From Daedaleopsis sinensis (Eukaryota > Basidiomycota > Agaricomycetes > Polyporales > Polyporaceae), in NCBI GenBank assembly GCA_033807695.1, contig CM066308.1, positions 2,852,001 to 2,916,000 of the forward strand: a DNA stretch of 64,000 bases, given 5' to 3'. Position 1 is the stretch's first letter. The number at the start of each line of letters is the position of its first letter. Made by a program: the position numbers and the translations under genes. A model generated the notes under the pieces. The model did not search any database. It was not told where the DNA came from and saw nothing but the letters and a program-made list of their open reading frames with translations. Of this stretch, positions 11,544 to 23,252 are shown piece by piece.

Positions 11544-14140
11544 TTATTTACGAGATCGTCGCTTGGTCGCACGAGAAGTGCGCCGCGTCGTTCGCGTCGA
11601 GAATTGCTTGACCACTGGCTGTGAGGCAGCCGACTCCTTGCGCTCACGAATGCGCTGACTGCGGCGAGGAGGAGCTGCAACTACAGAGGTAGATGCGCCC
11701 ACGACTCGAGATCTCTTGTCAGGAGCCACGTCAGCCACGGCATCACGATCGATGGAGGCGCGCTTTCCCAACGAGAGAGCTTCAGTCGAGTGAGAGGATG
11801 GATGGTGGGCTCTTGGCTGGCCTGTCGAGCGAGGATGATCGTGGACAACCCGATCATCGCGTGCAAGTTCGTGTGTCTTGAGGAATTCACCCCAATAGTC
11901 GTCCAGATATTGAGGATCATCCCATCGGTCGAACAATTCTGCAGCGAGCTCTCGAGGAGGCCGATTATAGTTCAATGCCGTGTTGATCCACTCGCCCAGT
12001 CCAGGCGACTTCCAATGGAACCTCCCGGTGAATCGTCGGGTGTGAGCGTTGAGACTCTTGCCGTGCCCGCCGCACCATCGATCCCAGAAGAACTCCTCGT
12101 GCTCAAACATTATCCTGATCGCTAGTTCGAGTTCTTCTTTGGAAGTATCATGCGGGAGCCAGAGCATGCTGCAGAATACGACGACATATAGCAGCGAGTC
12201 CATGTCGTCTTGCAACACATGGAACCTTTCTAGCCCGCCGTAGTCCAGCATTCTGGCCGACATGAACAGCCATGTGCCCTAGTACAATTCCTTAGTTAGT
12301 AACAGAACGAGGCGTAAACATCCGTACAATTACTCACAGCAGGCCCGATATCCACGGCCTGGTCAGAGTCGTCAACCGGACTTGATGCATCCCAGTCGAT
12401 AAGATATCCTCGTCTGACTGCGCTCCCGTGTTCTCTGACCATCACAATGTTCGCAAGGCTGATATCTCGGTGAAGATACGAAGCTTTGTCATGCGCGTCC
12501 CTCATCGCTTGATAAAACAACGACCATCTGCTGTCAGCGATTTGTCTTCGACTATATCTGAACGCATGCTGACCATGAAAGACGTCATATGTCGTATGCA
12601 GGAGCTCCTCTGTTCCTCGGAATCGCTTCAGGCCGTAGCCCACTGTGCCAACCACGAGCCGATAGTGATGCTGCTTGCTGACGCGATTGCGCTTTCCGCT
12701 AATTGGACAGACCCATTCGTCTGCGCAGAACTCGCTAGTCATCGTAGCCTGGAACTCGTTGCCTGTGAATAACACAATGAGTCGTGTCGCTCGCGAGATG
12801 TGGGAATAGCAGCCTGACTCACTGGTCATATAACGCTCGGTATCTGGAATCCAATCTGGTACATCTCCGTGCCAAACGAAGACAGGGACATTTCGAACAC
12901 CCTTTTCGTTCAAAGACTTGAGAACATCGCCTTCACCTCCAGGGGAATGGAAGTACCGCCAGGTATCTTTGAGGAAGACGACGCGACCCGTTAAGACATC
13001 GAGCGCCCAATATCCTCTGGTGCCTCTACCGTTCAAGTGCAACGGAGATATGACAGGTCGAGAAACAATGTAACGACGAACATTGTCTGCTGTCACCGTC
13101 TTGTGGTGGTTGAGAACGTGCATCGCGGTGACGTGTCCAGGCTTGTAATGCTCGGAGACGGCTTCCTCCAGCTGCGGACCGTCGAGCTCGAGCTGGAACC
13201 GGACATGTTCTGTTATTGCATCGCGGAAAAGGGCTTCCTCCGCCGATGACCCCACTTCGACCGTTGGATCGTGACCACGACCAAGAGCGGATGCTTGAGA
13301 GACACGCCATATGAATTCGCATAAGATGTCTGGGTCCTGGCGAATATCGAACGAAGCGGATACGATGCAACCAGAACGATCCCAACGAAGGAACCGCGCA
13401 TTGCAGCCGGACAGAGAGATAGTGAACAGGAAGATGCGGTGTTGACGCGCCAGAATTTCCGTAACGTGGGCTATGTGCTGACCGAGAGCCCTGTCTCTGA
13501 GCTTGTTCAGAGCTTCGTCTTCGCCGTGATTGACAAAGTCATGGGTGGCACGATCCTCTTCAGATGCATCGCAAGGAGGATCGATGTAGAAGTCATGGGA
13601 TGGGTCAGGTTTGACCTCGATGAAGAACTCTGCGTACCCAAATTCCGTACGAGCGGATATGGGTGCCTCTTTCACAGTCGAAAGATTTCCATCCGAGAAA
13701 CAGCAGATGTGGGGCTTCATGTACCCAAGTTCACGGGGGTTTTGCGTTCTCGATGACGTATCCACGAAGGTGAAGCCCGGACTTCGGCTCTTATGCTTGG
13801 TCTTTCTGTTCATTGCCGTGATCTATTAGGGGTGCTATCAGATACTGACTTCGGGAACAGCTACCACCCATACCAATGGCTCAGATATCTCGGAAACCGA
13901 ACGTGCGCTATCTGGCACCTTTCGAAATGCGTTTTTGGAACTGAGCATTGCGTCGGTCGCACCACGCACAGGTAGTAGTTCGTAGATGAAGTTAACAGGG
14001 GGGATAGGCCCAATAGTATACTTCCTCGAGTCCTGAACATGGTGCTTATTCCTTGACTTTGCTCTTCCCGGTTCAAGTCCGTGCGTGTGTGACAAAGTTT
14101 GGTCGAGAGCCATGGGAGCATCATAGACAGGATATAGAGA
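11405..14140 (-). repeat. Inverted duplicate of the FunK1 C unit
   Basis: This 2.7-kb block, read on the minus strand, matches 29245-31980 on the plus strand across exons, introns and about 140 bases of 3' flank. Similarity is highest in exon 2, where only a handful of residues differ. The shared flank ends near 11405 and 31980. Confidence 0.85.
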
Positions 14141-14158
14141 GGGGACGAAGTGTGACAT
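11544..14158 (-). CDS. FunK1-family protein kinase B
   Basis: Five exons (14158-13874, 13822-12823, 12762-12574, 12507-12338, 12278-11544) join in frame to 792 residues. Exon 2 is exactly 1,000 nt, as in C and D, and exons 3 and 4 are 189 and 170 nt in all three. Motifs are HVTEILARQHRIF, a VVFLKDTWR lysine, HHYRLVVGTVGYGLKRF, SYLHRDISLANIVMV (catalytic loop with HRD; Ser where most kinases have Lys), GYLIDWDASSP (DWD for DFG) and LQDDMDSLLYVVVFC. The tail is Arg/Lys-rich and ends in TKRRSRK, a plausible nuclear localisation signal. The start differs from C and D because upstream homology stops near 14140. Exon 2 is almost identical to C, yet the tail is closer to D. Confidence 0.93.
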
Positions 14159-14523
14159 ATCGGGATGTTTCGTGCAGCAGGGGGGGAGCCGAGGGATGGG
14201 AGGTGGTGAGAGCGGTTCAAGTTCGTGTCACTATTTACTGAAAGGGCGCTCATGAGTCGGTTGTATCTAGCGCCCATTGCCCGGCAATAATTATACAGTG
14301 ATATATGTACATCATGTACTACTAGTACTACATATGCGCACTATGCCGCCAACGTGAAGACTGCAAACTTTTACGATTCAAGTATAACATACATATGTAG
14401 GTATCATTGAAAAGAACACCACACTGTGTGCGACACGGCGGACGTTGTCCATACCATACTTACTGTGTACACTGGCAGGAGCATGGCATCGTCAATCATC
14501 GTCGCGACCATCCGAGTCCAAGT
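14159..14523. other. Upstream of FunK1 B
   Basis: Divergent from sequence upstream of C and D, so the promoter of B is different. It contains AT-rich repeats around 14290-14335 with a TACTACTAGTAC motif. No gene is seen. Confidence 0.5.
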
Positions 14524-16834
14524 CTATAGTACCCGGGCCTCCACGTCGTCTTCGCCGTCGTCACCTTCCCCACTCCGATCCCTCTCGTCGTCACTGTCTT
14601 CGCCGCTTCCACCCCTCCATGGGCGGATAGCGAACACGTCGCCCTGCCCTTCCTGCCGCAAGATGCTGCACCGCAGACGGTCATAGTCAGCATCCACTGA
14701 CCCCTTCCACCAACGCGCATGAGAAACAGGACTGACTGGTCAAACAGCGCGATCGCCTGGCGGTCGTCCTCGTCGTCCTCTTCCGGCGGGTCGTCGATGA
14801 GGCCCATCACGCGCAGGAAGACCTCGCGCGAGCTCGGGCTCGCGGCGGACGCCGCGCGCACCTGCGTGGGCGTGGGCGCGAGCGGCGCCGTGCTCGGCGA
14901 CGCGGCGGTCGGGCTGTGGAGGCGGATGTGGCGCTCGATGCCCGCGGTGAGGACCCACGGCCGGTGCGGGTGGATGAGCGCGGTGTTGACGATCGAGTCG
15001 TGGCCTGGATGGGGTGGCTGAGCGTTTGTAGAAGAGATTGCGGTCAGACGGGTGCGTACCGGTCAGCCGGGCGTGCGGTGCGGATAGCTCTACGGGGACG
15101 ACTCTTTGACCGCGTGCGGAAGTCGCGTATGCTATCGATAATGTCAGCTTGGTATGGAGCGTGAATGGCGCTATTGTCTGTCCTTCACGCACCCACACCA
15201 TCTTGGTACTGCGGGTTGTGATTCCAGTCGTTGGACTCGATAAACTCACGACGCTCCAGCAGAGTAGAATCATCGAGTATCTTCCATATGTATGTTCGGA
15301 AGTCATCCGAGCCCTCCGCGTAGTACATGTCCCGGTCTGAGCCGAGTCCGCCGAAGCTGCCGTGCTTCATTGTACAGCTGTTTGAGTACGTTTGATCCTG
15401 GGCGGCCCGTGATCCGTCTGGCAAATGGCGTCCACTGAGGAAAGCGATGGGGTATGGGTCGTTCAATGAATAAATCGTAGGGAGGAAGTGCTGGTGTGAA
15501 GTCATGAGCGGTAGATTTACATTAGGCGTACGTGAGCACATACGAGCATGGTAACGCCTAGTCGACGCCCTGCAAAATGGATGAGAACGCTTGCACTGTT
15601 ACATAGGACACCAAAAACTCACCTTCACGGTCGAATATTAGACTGCTAGCCTCAGGGCGGGCCATGTGGCCTTTGCCTTGTCGAGATACTGTAGTCACAT
15701 ACTGAGAGTTGTCAGCTGTACCGGACAAGCAAATGACAAGTGCTCACCTTGTGCACGACACCTCGATTGTGCCGTTGAGACAGTGGTCCAAATGCCATTC
15801 TGATGTCGCGCAAACGAACGTTACCACGGTGGTCGCTCGTCGCAAAGAGGTTCGTCATCGTGGGGTGATACTCGACGCCGGTGAATTCCGCGGAACCCAA
15901 GAGCGTCCCTTGGGCACCAGTTAAATGAGGGCTTGCACGCATGTCATGCAGTAAAATACGTCCATCTTCACTGCGGTGGCACTTGAGTTGATACGTCATC
16001 GCGCGCATTGGAATGAATGGACTCACGCTGCACTGAGGAGCAATTGGTCGCTCTCAGGATGGCAAGATATTGCACGAATGCTGTCCTGCCATCCCTTAGA
16101 CTACACGCCTTATACACATAAGAGACGACATACGTCGTGTTGCACATTGCTCCAGCTCGGACGCAGAGGGGCATTCGGAGCATGACCTGTCACAGATACA
16201 CCCTGCGACAAGTCATATTGATGAATCACGTCGCTTGAATCTCCACTAGACATCACAAAACATACAGATTTTAGTACACAATTCTTGAAAGTCTTATAGT
16301 ACTCACGAGTAGACAAATTGACCCGACGCCGAGAAGGCGACCGTGAAGACATTTGACTGTGAAGACCTCCAAATCAATGACAGGTCGAACGGATCCAGCT
16401 GTCTGTGAACTTACACGGGGCCCAGAAAAGGTCACGCTTGGTGTAGAGACTTCGTCCTGGTCGAAGTCCCATATCTGTACGTAAGGATCTACGCACAAGG
16501 GTTTGAGGACCCGAGTCGGTGCAACGGGTGGTAGCAGATCATAGACAAAACTTGAACGTACCATCACCCGCACTTGCAAGCCATCTCCCGTCCCGCGAGA
16601 ACGCAAGCGCGTTCACACAAGAAGTGTGTGCAATTAACTTCCTACAAGACAGTTCAGCGCAGAGTCGGCCGAAATCAAGTTGGTACGTAGATGACTTGAC
16701 CTTGAATAAGGCAGCCCGTCGCGCAAGAGATTGTCAATTGTGTGTCGTCGTGTAGCAGCTGGTGCACCCTTGTTGTGGGAAGTAGTGGCTTGAAGTGCAA
16801 GTAGAGAAGAAGGAACAGGCGAGAGTGGTTCCAT
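14524..16834 (-). CDS. WD40-repeat protein, DCAF5/8-like
   Basis: Multi-exon WD40 protein. It starts MEPLSPVPSSLL; after an intron comes KLIAHTSCVNALAFSRDGRW and PYVQIWDFDQDE (repeat 1), then FSASGQFVYSSG with DVIHQYDL, GRILLHDMRASP, NLFATSDHRGNVRLRDIR and YYAEGSDDFRTYIWKI, followed by a late repeat with ALIHPHRPWVLTAGIERHIRLHSP. The SDDFRTYIW and GIERHIRLHSP patterns resemble DDB1- and CUL4-associated factors, substrate receptors of cullin-4 ubiquitin ligases; that role is inference. The C-terminus is acidic (EDSDDERDRSGEGDDGEDD). Apparent frame breaks at SR|KLIAH and FLMR|EGQGDVF are resolved by introns with donors GTCAAG and GTTGGT. Conserved single-copy appearance. Confidence 0.78.
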
Positions 16835-17367
16835 GGATGCACCACGTTAACGTTCTTCACTAGTGGCTGGAGATTGACACTGGCAAGCCGGCCTCTATGC
16901 GGGGCATTCCTGACGGTAGTTGATTACTGCTTGTCCCAATGGGTCGCACAGATAGATACTGTAGAAAATGACAAGGGTATAGGAGCTTTCGGGTCCAGAG
17001 GGTAGCTTCCAGCAAAGCAGGTCGTGGTTAACTAAGTAGTACGAGATCATGTATTCGGCGTTATGACGCGTTCGGGCGCTACACATCCTTTCTCTTCGAC
17101 CACCACCACGGTCGACCCACCTCAGACTCATACTTAATTTAAAAGTAGAGGCTGCAGCAACTACAGGCTTGGGCGAGTACGCGTACGAATCCCCCACCTT
17201 CAATGATATCGATGATGATCAGTGAATACTCGCTATAGCCTATGGGTCAGATCCTCCGCAGGGCTGACGCCGACGATGGGCTGACAGGCCGATGGACAGT
17301 ATCGAACCTCATGTGAGTGCCTGTATATATCCCCCTCTCCCTGCATGGTTGCGCTACGTGAACCATC
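16835..17367. other. Divergent intergenic region
   Basis: 533 bases between the divergently transcribed WD40 and short-chain dehydrogenase genes. It presumably holds both promoters. No clear regulatory motif is seen. Confidence 0.5.
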
Positions 17368-18237
17368 ATGCCCCCGTTCGTCTTCATTTCACCCGCGACG
17401 CGCGGGCTCTCGCTCGCCCTCGTCCGGCACTACCTCCGCACAACCTCTCTGCCAGTCTTCGGCACCTATCGCCCCCAGTCGCCCTCCTCCGACTCGCACA
17501 GGTCCCCCGAGGCAGTCCGCGACCATATACTCCAGCCTCTGAACACAACCGACGTCGACCCTTCGCGCTTGCACGTCCTTCCGCTAGAGCTCACTTCCGA
17601 GGAGAGTATCGCGGCCGCGGCCCTCGCGCTCGCACGAGCTCTGTCCGAGCTCTCAGACGAGCCATCGTACCTTCGCCTCGCGTTCTTCCTCGGGGGCATG
17701 CTCTACCCCGAGCGACTCCCAGCAGACCTCCAGCTCGACCAGCTCGTGGAGACCTTCACCCTGAACACCGTGTCGCACCTCCTCCTCATCAAGCACTTCT
17801 CCCGCTTCCTCCCTCCCCCCGGACCCGCGTCCGCCGCCTCCAAGCAGTCCGCCGAGAGTAGCCCCTCCGACACCGACACCGACTCCGGCACGGGCATCCT
17901 CTCGAAGTGGATGCACATGTCCGCCCGCGTCGGCTCGATATCCGACAACCGCCTTGGGGGGTGGTATTCGTACCGCGCGTCCAAGGCGGCGCTCAACCAG
18001 GTTATCCGCACCTTCGACCTGCACCTCCAGGCGAAGCGCATCCCGGCCATATGCGTCGGCCTGCACCCGGGCACCGTGAAGACGGACTTCAGCAAGGCGT
18101 TCTGGAAGGGTGTGCCGCCCGGGAAGCTGTTCGAGCCCGAGTTCGCGGCGGGCAAGCTTGCGGAGGTCGTGCAGAGGCTCAAAACGGCGCAGCGAGGGCG
18201 GGTGTGGGACTGGAAAGGCGACGAGGTGAAGCCATGA
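17368..18237 (+). CDS. Short-chain dehydrogenase/reductase
   Basis: Single-exon gene of 289 residues. SDR features visible are a beta-strand start FVFISPATRGLSLALVRHY in place of a textbook glycine motif, LRLAFFLGGM near the NNAG position, ETFTLNTVSHLLLIKHF (helix 4 Asn region), MHMSARVGSISDN (catalytic Ser) and YSYRASKAALNQ (catalytic Tyr-x-x-x-Lys, Y-R-A-S-K), followed by VGLHPGTVKTDFSKAF. It is likely a soluble NAD(P)(H)-dependent oxidoreductase of unknown substrate. The catalytic triad looks intact, but the cofactor glycine motif is atypical. The absence of introns is unusual for this window. It resembles the C-factor-like SDR branch. Confidence 0.85.
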   Translation: MPPFVFISPATRGLSLALVRHYLRTTSLPVFGTYRPQSPSSDSHRSPEAVRDHILQPLNTTDVDPSRLHVLPLELTSEESIAAAALALARALSELSDEPSYLRLAFFLGGMLYPERLPADLQLDQLVETFTLNTVSHLLLIKHFSRFLPPPGPASAASKQSAESSPSDTDTDSGTGILSKWMHMSARVGSISDNRLGGWYSYRASKAALNQVIRTFDLHLQAKRIPAICVGLHPGTVKTDFSKAFWKGVPPGKLFEPEFAAGKLAEVVQRLKTAQRGRVWDWKGDEVKP

Positions 18238-18746
18238 GCATTGATTGCTGTCGGATGTCCTCACACATGTGGTACCGTTTGGCCTGCGTACGACGAACTA
18301 AACACTCGGCTTTGCGGAAGTTCATATACGTGTATATGCAATGCTGAGCCCTCGCCGCAGACATCCTTGTCGTCAGCATCCTTGTCGTCAGCAAGAGATA
18401 CTTTAGTTCCTTATTTTCCCAGTTCGAATCATTCGTTGCCTTATCGTCCCGTTGCCGGTCGACGTCGATTAAGGTCATACCAGAGCGTGAAGGGTTACTC
18501 ACGTAGCGACGACCCTTCGTGCACATCTGGGAATAAGATAGCTGCTATGGAGCGCCATATGCACTAGATGTACAGATATATCGTAGAGAAAAAGTGTGGC
18601 GTGCGGAGGACCAGGTCCATATCGCATAATGTACCACCGGAACTATGCAGTGTTAGTAGATATCCAAGTACCATCTATAAGGGACAGGCCGCAAAATCCA
18701 CGCGGCAGCGCTGGGTGGCGTACGTGTAAATCCATGCTCGTCCACG
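18238..18746. other. Convergent intergenic region
   Basis: Lies between the 3' ends of the dehydrogenase and haem oxygenase genes. A 15-bp unit beginning CATCCTTGTCG is repeated twice at 18362-18391. No gene is recognised. Confidence 0.5.
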
Positions 18747-19945
18747 TCATGCCTGAGTGGCCCCGAAGTAGTTGTCGAGCCATTGCTGGAGCGCCTCGAG
18801 CTTCGCATACCCCTTCGCGCCCGTGAAGCCGCCGACGACCAAGGCGAAGTGCGCGATGGACACCGCCGCGATGAACGCAATGACGGACGCTCCGCGCCAG
18901 TACCATTCCTGCGACGGCGGCGCGGGAGCCTCGAACACCGTCCGGGACTGGCCCATGCTCTTGAGCGAGGCGATCAGCTGCGTGTCGTGACCGATGTCCT
19001 CGCCGAGCGAATTTGAGGGCTCTACGGGCGAGCGCAGCGGCGAGGGGATGTCCACGGTGGACGCAGGCGTGCTGGGCTCGGACGGGCCCGTGAGCTCGTC
19101 GAACAGCGCCGTGTTCAGGTCGAACGCGACAGTCGCCTCTTCGAGCATCGCAGCTGTAAACCCACACCCGCGTCAGCGTGCCCACGTCGGGAAAGGGGGA
19201 TAGGGGAGGGGGAAGGTGAAGGCGGAGGAACGGGCACCTCACCCTTGAGCACCTTGTCGTCCCCGACACCCGCATCCATCCCCGCGCGGTACCACTCCTT
19301 GATGCGCTTCATCTCGCCCGCGTTCGCGCCCTCGCCCGCGGCAGCCGCGCCCCCGAGCGGACGGAAGTCGTAGAAGCTGAGACCCGCGCCATCCTCGAGC
19401 CCGTACGCCTTCGCGACGCGCCTGCGGATGAACTGCCCCCCAGAGAGGTCGCCGAGGTATCGCACGTACGCGTGCGCGAGCAGCCTGGACGGGTCTGGGC
19501 CCGCCGCAAGCTCCTGTATCCGGGCGACGTACCGTGCGAGCGCGGGTGGAGGCGCCGCTGCTATGGCGGTGGCGGCAGGGTGGGCTTGCCAGGCTTCTTC
19601 GGAGACCTCGAGCAGGTAACTGATGTCGGTGGCGAGGCTCGCGGAGCGGGCGAAGAGCCCGGGGTTGTATGTGGGGGCGAGCACGGGGTGTGTGGCGTGC
19701 TGCTCGAGGGCGCGCTCGAATGCGCTTTTTGCGGGGTGTCAAGATGGCAGCGGGGCGACGGATAGGATACGGGAGACTCACTCGTAGACGTGGTAGAGCA
19801 TGATCTGAAACCGGACGTACTCGGACAAGTCGAGCTCGCCATGGACGAGCCAGTGCGCACCCTGGCTATGCTCCGCCCGCTCATGGGCTTCGTGGGTGCC
19901 CTCCCGGAGGATGTCGGACACAGGCCGTGAGAGGTCTACAGTCAT
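18747..19945 (-). CDS. HMX1: Haem oxygenase with C-terminal membrane anchor
   Basis: Haem oxygenase opens haem to biliverdin, CO and iron, with electrons from cytochrome P450 reductase, usually at the ER membrane. Exon 1 encodes ILREGTHEAHERAEHSQG, containing the proximal haem-ligand His. Exon 2 continues after an intron (junction Y-DAFERALEQHA) with YVRYLGDLSGGQ, the distal-helix signature with the flexible glycines. Exon 3 follows a second intron (LK-AAMLEEA) with FDLNTALFDEL, a Ser/Pro-rich linker and a hydrophobic segment (SVIAFIAAVSIAHFALVVGG) near the C-terminus that fits a tail anchor. The start at 19945 (context ACCATGA) is preferred; an in-frame ATG at 19963 would add six residues. 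Fungal homologues release iron from haem and are often regulated by iron or light. Confidence 0.92.
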
Positions 19946-19963
19946 GGTAGATAGGGACAGCAA

Positions 19964-21100
19964 GGAGGTGGTACACGACTAGCGTTGCCAGGGAGGGAGG
20001 AGGGAGGGTACTGTGGCGGGAGAACAGAAAAGAAAGCTGTAGCAGGGACCCTTATAGGAAAGGAGAAAGCCTCCGCAGGAGGCAGTGATCCACGGGTCGC
20101 GTTGGAAGATCCAGTCAGAGAGGGAAGAAAGCACGCAAGAGAGTCGGCCAGAACGAGGAGATGTGCCCAATCCCGCACAGAGGATGAGCGCTTACTCCCC
20201 ATCAGTCGCGAGTTTATCAGATAAGATTACGTTGTCAAATTGCCACTTTGTCTCTCCGTGTGGCACTCAAGCTGGCTTCAGAGCGTCGAATGACTCGAAC
20301 CTGTCCTAAGACAGACACATTGAGCGCATCAAGGAGAGCCGGGAGTTACATGTCCTGGAAGGACCCACGTTCACTCTCCTGGGACCTGCTCGCAATCTTC
20401 AAGGCACTCTCCACCCAGCGACTCGGCGGCACTGGCTGCGCAACACCCTATACTTGGCATGTACCAGAGTCCTGGGGCACGACAGCAGTGGCACGATGCA
20501 CATACATGATACAACGCTGGCATTGATGACAGATCCAAGGACACGAACTCGGATACATCTATGGTCCCAGGGCGCCCGGGCTTACCACGGAGCATAGCCG
20601 CAAGAACTTGAACACTGGCAAACCGCAGGGGGCAAGGGGGGCGAAAGCAGAAACAGTCCACCACACCGTCCCGGACAGGAAGACACGAGTACACGGAGAT
20701 GACACTAGTACAGCGGAAGAAGCGAAGGCAGCCACAAGCGGGACACCACGAAGTGACTAGAAAGTCGCTAGCAATAAGTACAGCACTACTGGGAACGCGA
20801 ACTTTAATGTAATGGGGCACCTCACACCGCAGCCACGGGCTTGCGCGCGGGGCTGTGTGGGATAAAGATAGGGAAGTTGTCTGTCCGTATAGTGAGCTTG
20901 GGTAGAAATGGTATGTAAGTAGAAATGCGGAGGTGTCATACTAACGCGGGGGTTGCGACTAACGCTTAACCCCCAGGGCGCGCGCATGACGTCCCACACG
21001 CACGAACGCGAGGAGGAGCCGAGAGACCGAGCTCGAGCTCGGTATCCTAACTGCCATCTTGGAAGATCGAGCGGGGGCGAGCGGTCGAATGTTCGTGCGG
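19964..21100. other. Intergenic region, no gene recognised
   Basis: 1.1 kb between the haem oxygenase start and the end of the CCCH gene. Open frames here are short or cysteine-rich by chance and show no known motif. Confidence 0.5.
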
Positions 21101-23252
21101 TCACGGCATCTCCGCAGCGAACAGCTGTTGGCCAACGAGCACGAGATGGTCAGCGCGATAGGCCCATAAAAGCGCACGGAAGCAGAAGGGAGCACGCACT
21201 CTCGCGACACCCGCATCCGGCCCTTGCATGGGGGTAGGCGGGGTCGACACCGGCCTGACCACAGCCCGCGCCGCGTGCAGCAGCGCGTCCGACGACGCGT
21301 GCGCACCTGAGCCTACGCTGTCACGGTCGCGGTCGGCGAGCGTCGTGCCGTTTACGACGCGGTGCGGGGAGTACGCGTACGGGATCCCGCTCGGCTGGAC
21401 CTGGATGACGGGGGAGATCGTCAGGCCTGGCTGCGCGACCGTCCGGTGTTGGGGTGTTTGCAGATGAGGGACAGGGATGGGTAGAGCGTCGGCGGGCGAC
21501 ATCGGTGCCGCTGGCGGGACGGCCCCGGGCATGGCGGCGAGCGCGAAGGGCTGGGGCGGGGAGAGCGTCGGGTACACCACGGGGTATGCGTAGATCACGG
21601 GCGACAGCAGCGGGGAGATCGGGCTGTATATTGGCAGGGGCTCTCGGTACCCAGCGAAGTAGTCCTCCTCGCCTACTGATAACGTCGGTGAGTGCCATGC
21701 GAGAGGGATGTTGATATGGACGGCGGAGGCGTGCGTACTCGTTTCTGGATGCGCGTAGCGACATTCCGCGCCTTCGGAACAACGTCCCGCCATGAAGCTT
21801 TCGCAGACCTCGCCTTGAATCGAAGCGGACACGCTACGTGAGCTTCCGCACTGACTCGTCAAGAACCGTCTGTACTCACGATGGCCACTCATCATCACCC
21901 CGCCGCCAACGACTCTCCAGGTGACCGGGTAGAAATTGCTCTTCTTCTGCTTCGGGGACTCGAGCGACGGCGTGTGCTCCGACGTCGCTGCGGAGCTCGG
22001 GGCCTCCTCGAGCACACTTGACTCTGCCCCGCTCTCCGCCTCGCCCTCCGACAGGAGCTCCGGCGCAGGCGCCGCGAGCCCACTTGGACGGCGGCCCTCG
22101 TCGGGATGCTCGTGGATGCTGAACCCAGTCTCAGTATTCCGACGACTCCGTACCACTCGCACAGAAGGAATATGCTCACAAGTTGCACCGGTCGCCCTTG
22201 ACGCACCCGCTCGGCTCGCTATAGAACCTGCACAGTTTAGCTGGCGGCGGAAAGTGATGCAGTCAGCGATCGCAGCCTCATCCCTCGGACATCCCGCCAC
22301 AAGAGAACCGCCGCACTCACTCTTGAAATACTGGTTCCTATGCCGCGCGGGCTTTGCCGTGGGTGGCTGTCGAGGAGCGGCCGCACTGGTGCTAGTAGCA
22401 TGCACGAGCCCGCGCACACCAGACCCAGCATTGCCGTTCGCATTCGCAGTCCCAGGGCCCCACTGGCCCTGAGTCTGTGCCGGCCCCTCAGCCCACCTCG
22501 ACCTGCCGCCCCCATCACAGGGCGCCGGGCGCATGCTGAGCGTGAGTGTAGAGTGCGTGAGCGAGGGCGAGGGCGACGCCTCGGCTGGCAGGCCGCCAGC
22601 CACCGAGACAGGAGTCGCGGGCGGCGCCGGAGGCAGGTGCGCGCCGTCCGCCGACACCGCGAGGCGCCACCTCTCCACATCTGTGTGCGGCGGGGTGTCC
22701 GCGGCCAGGAACTGCGTTTGAGTCTGAGTTTGTGCGTGCGCGTGTGATAGTGGTTGTGGTTGTGGTTGCGCGACTGTGGCGGATCCGAGCCTCCTCGGGC
22801 CGTCAGAGCGAGGCGCGTGTGGGCGGACGTCCCTGTGTGTTTGGAGCGCGTGTGTCTGCGCGCGGTAGGTGGGGGGAGTCGTGCGCATGGGCGATGCCAT
22901 GGTGAGTGTGTGAGGAGGGCCCGAGAGGGATAGAGACAGCGAAGGGGATATCGATGGATAGAACGGTGTGCGGGTAAGGGCGTGTATCGGGGAGGGCCGA
23001 TGTGTCGCGGGAGATGCGGCGGGCATTATATGTAGATATGAACAATGCTCGCCGTAGCGGCATGTGCCTAGAGGAAAGTTGCGGCAGAGCTTTGCTAGAA
23101 AGCGAGTCAGGATCCGGCTTGCAACATGCGGATGAAATGGACTACTCACTGCGATACCTTGGATTAGGCTTTTGTCCGGAGCCGTTGGTGGAAGCGTTGT
23201 GGTCGTCCATTGGCGTAAGATTGCTCTCATGAGTGACGGTGAATGTGCTCAT
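21101..23252 (-). CDS. CCCH zinc-finger protein (three fingers)
   Basis: A putative RNA-binding protein. The start at 23252 gives MSTFTVTHESN. The first intron joins NPRYR to TKLCRNFPLGTCRYGEHC, a C-x8-C-x5-C-x3-H finger. A Ser/Thr/Pro-rich linker of about 250 residues follows. A second finger, TKLCRFYSEPSGCVKGDRC, has its final His supplied across an intron (NF-IHEH). The third is EVCESFMAGRCSEGAECRYAH (C-x7-C-x5-C-x3-H). The C-terminal third is Pro-rich with no further domain. The TKLCR entry to fingers 1 and 2 resembles TIS11/ZFP36 proteins, which bind AU-rich mRNA elements, but the wide spacing between fingers differs from that family. The last exon is probably LFAAEMP after an intron starting GTGCGT. 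Confidence 0.8.

Noticed and set aside
14640..14710. Apparent two-base insertion near the end of the WD40 gene
   Set aside because: A 62-nt intron with GTTGGT donor, CTGAC branch site and GGCAG acceptor joins FLMR to EGQGDVFAIRPW.
18405..18445. tRNA-like GTTCGAATC sequence
   Set aside because: Flanking bases do not form a T-stem or acceptor stem and no anticodon arm is found.
20371..20820. Cysteine-rich 149-codon minus-strand open frame
   Set aside because: No known motif, no signal peptide, no splice support; composition looks random.
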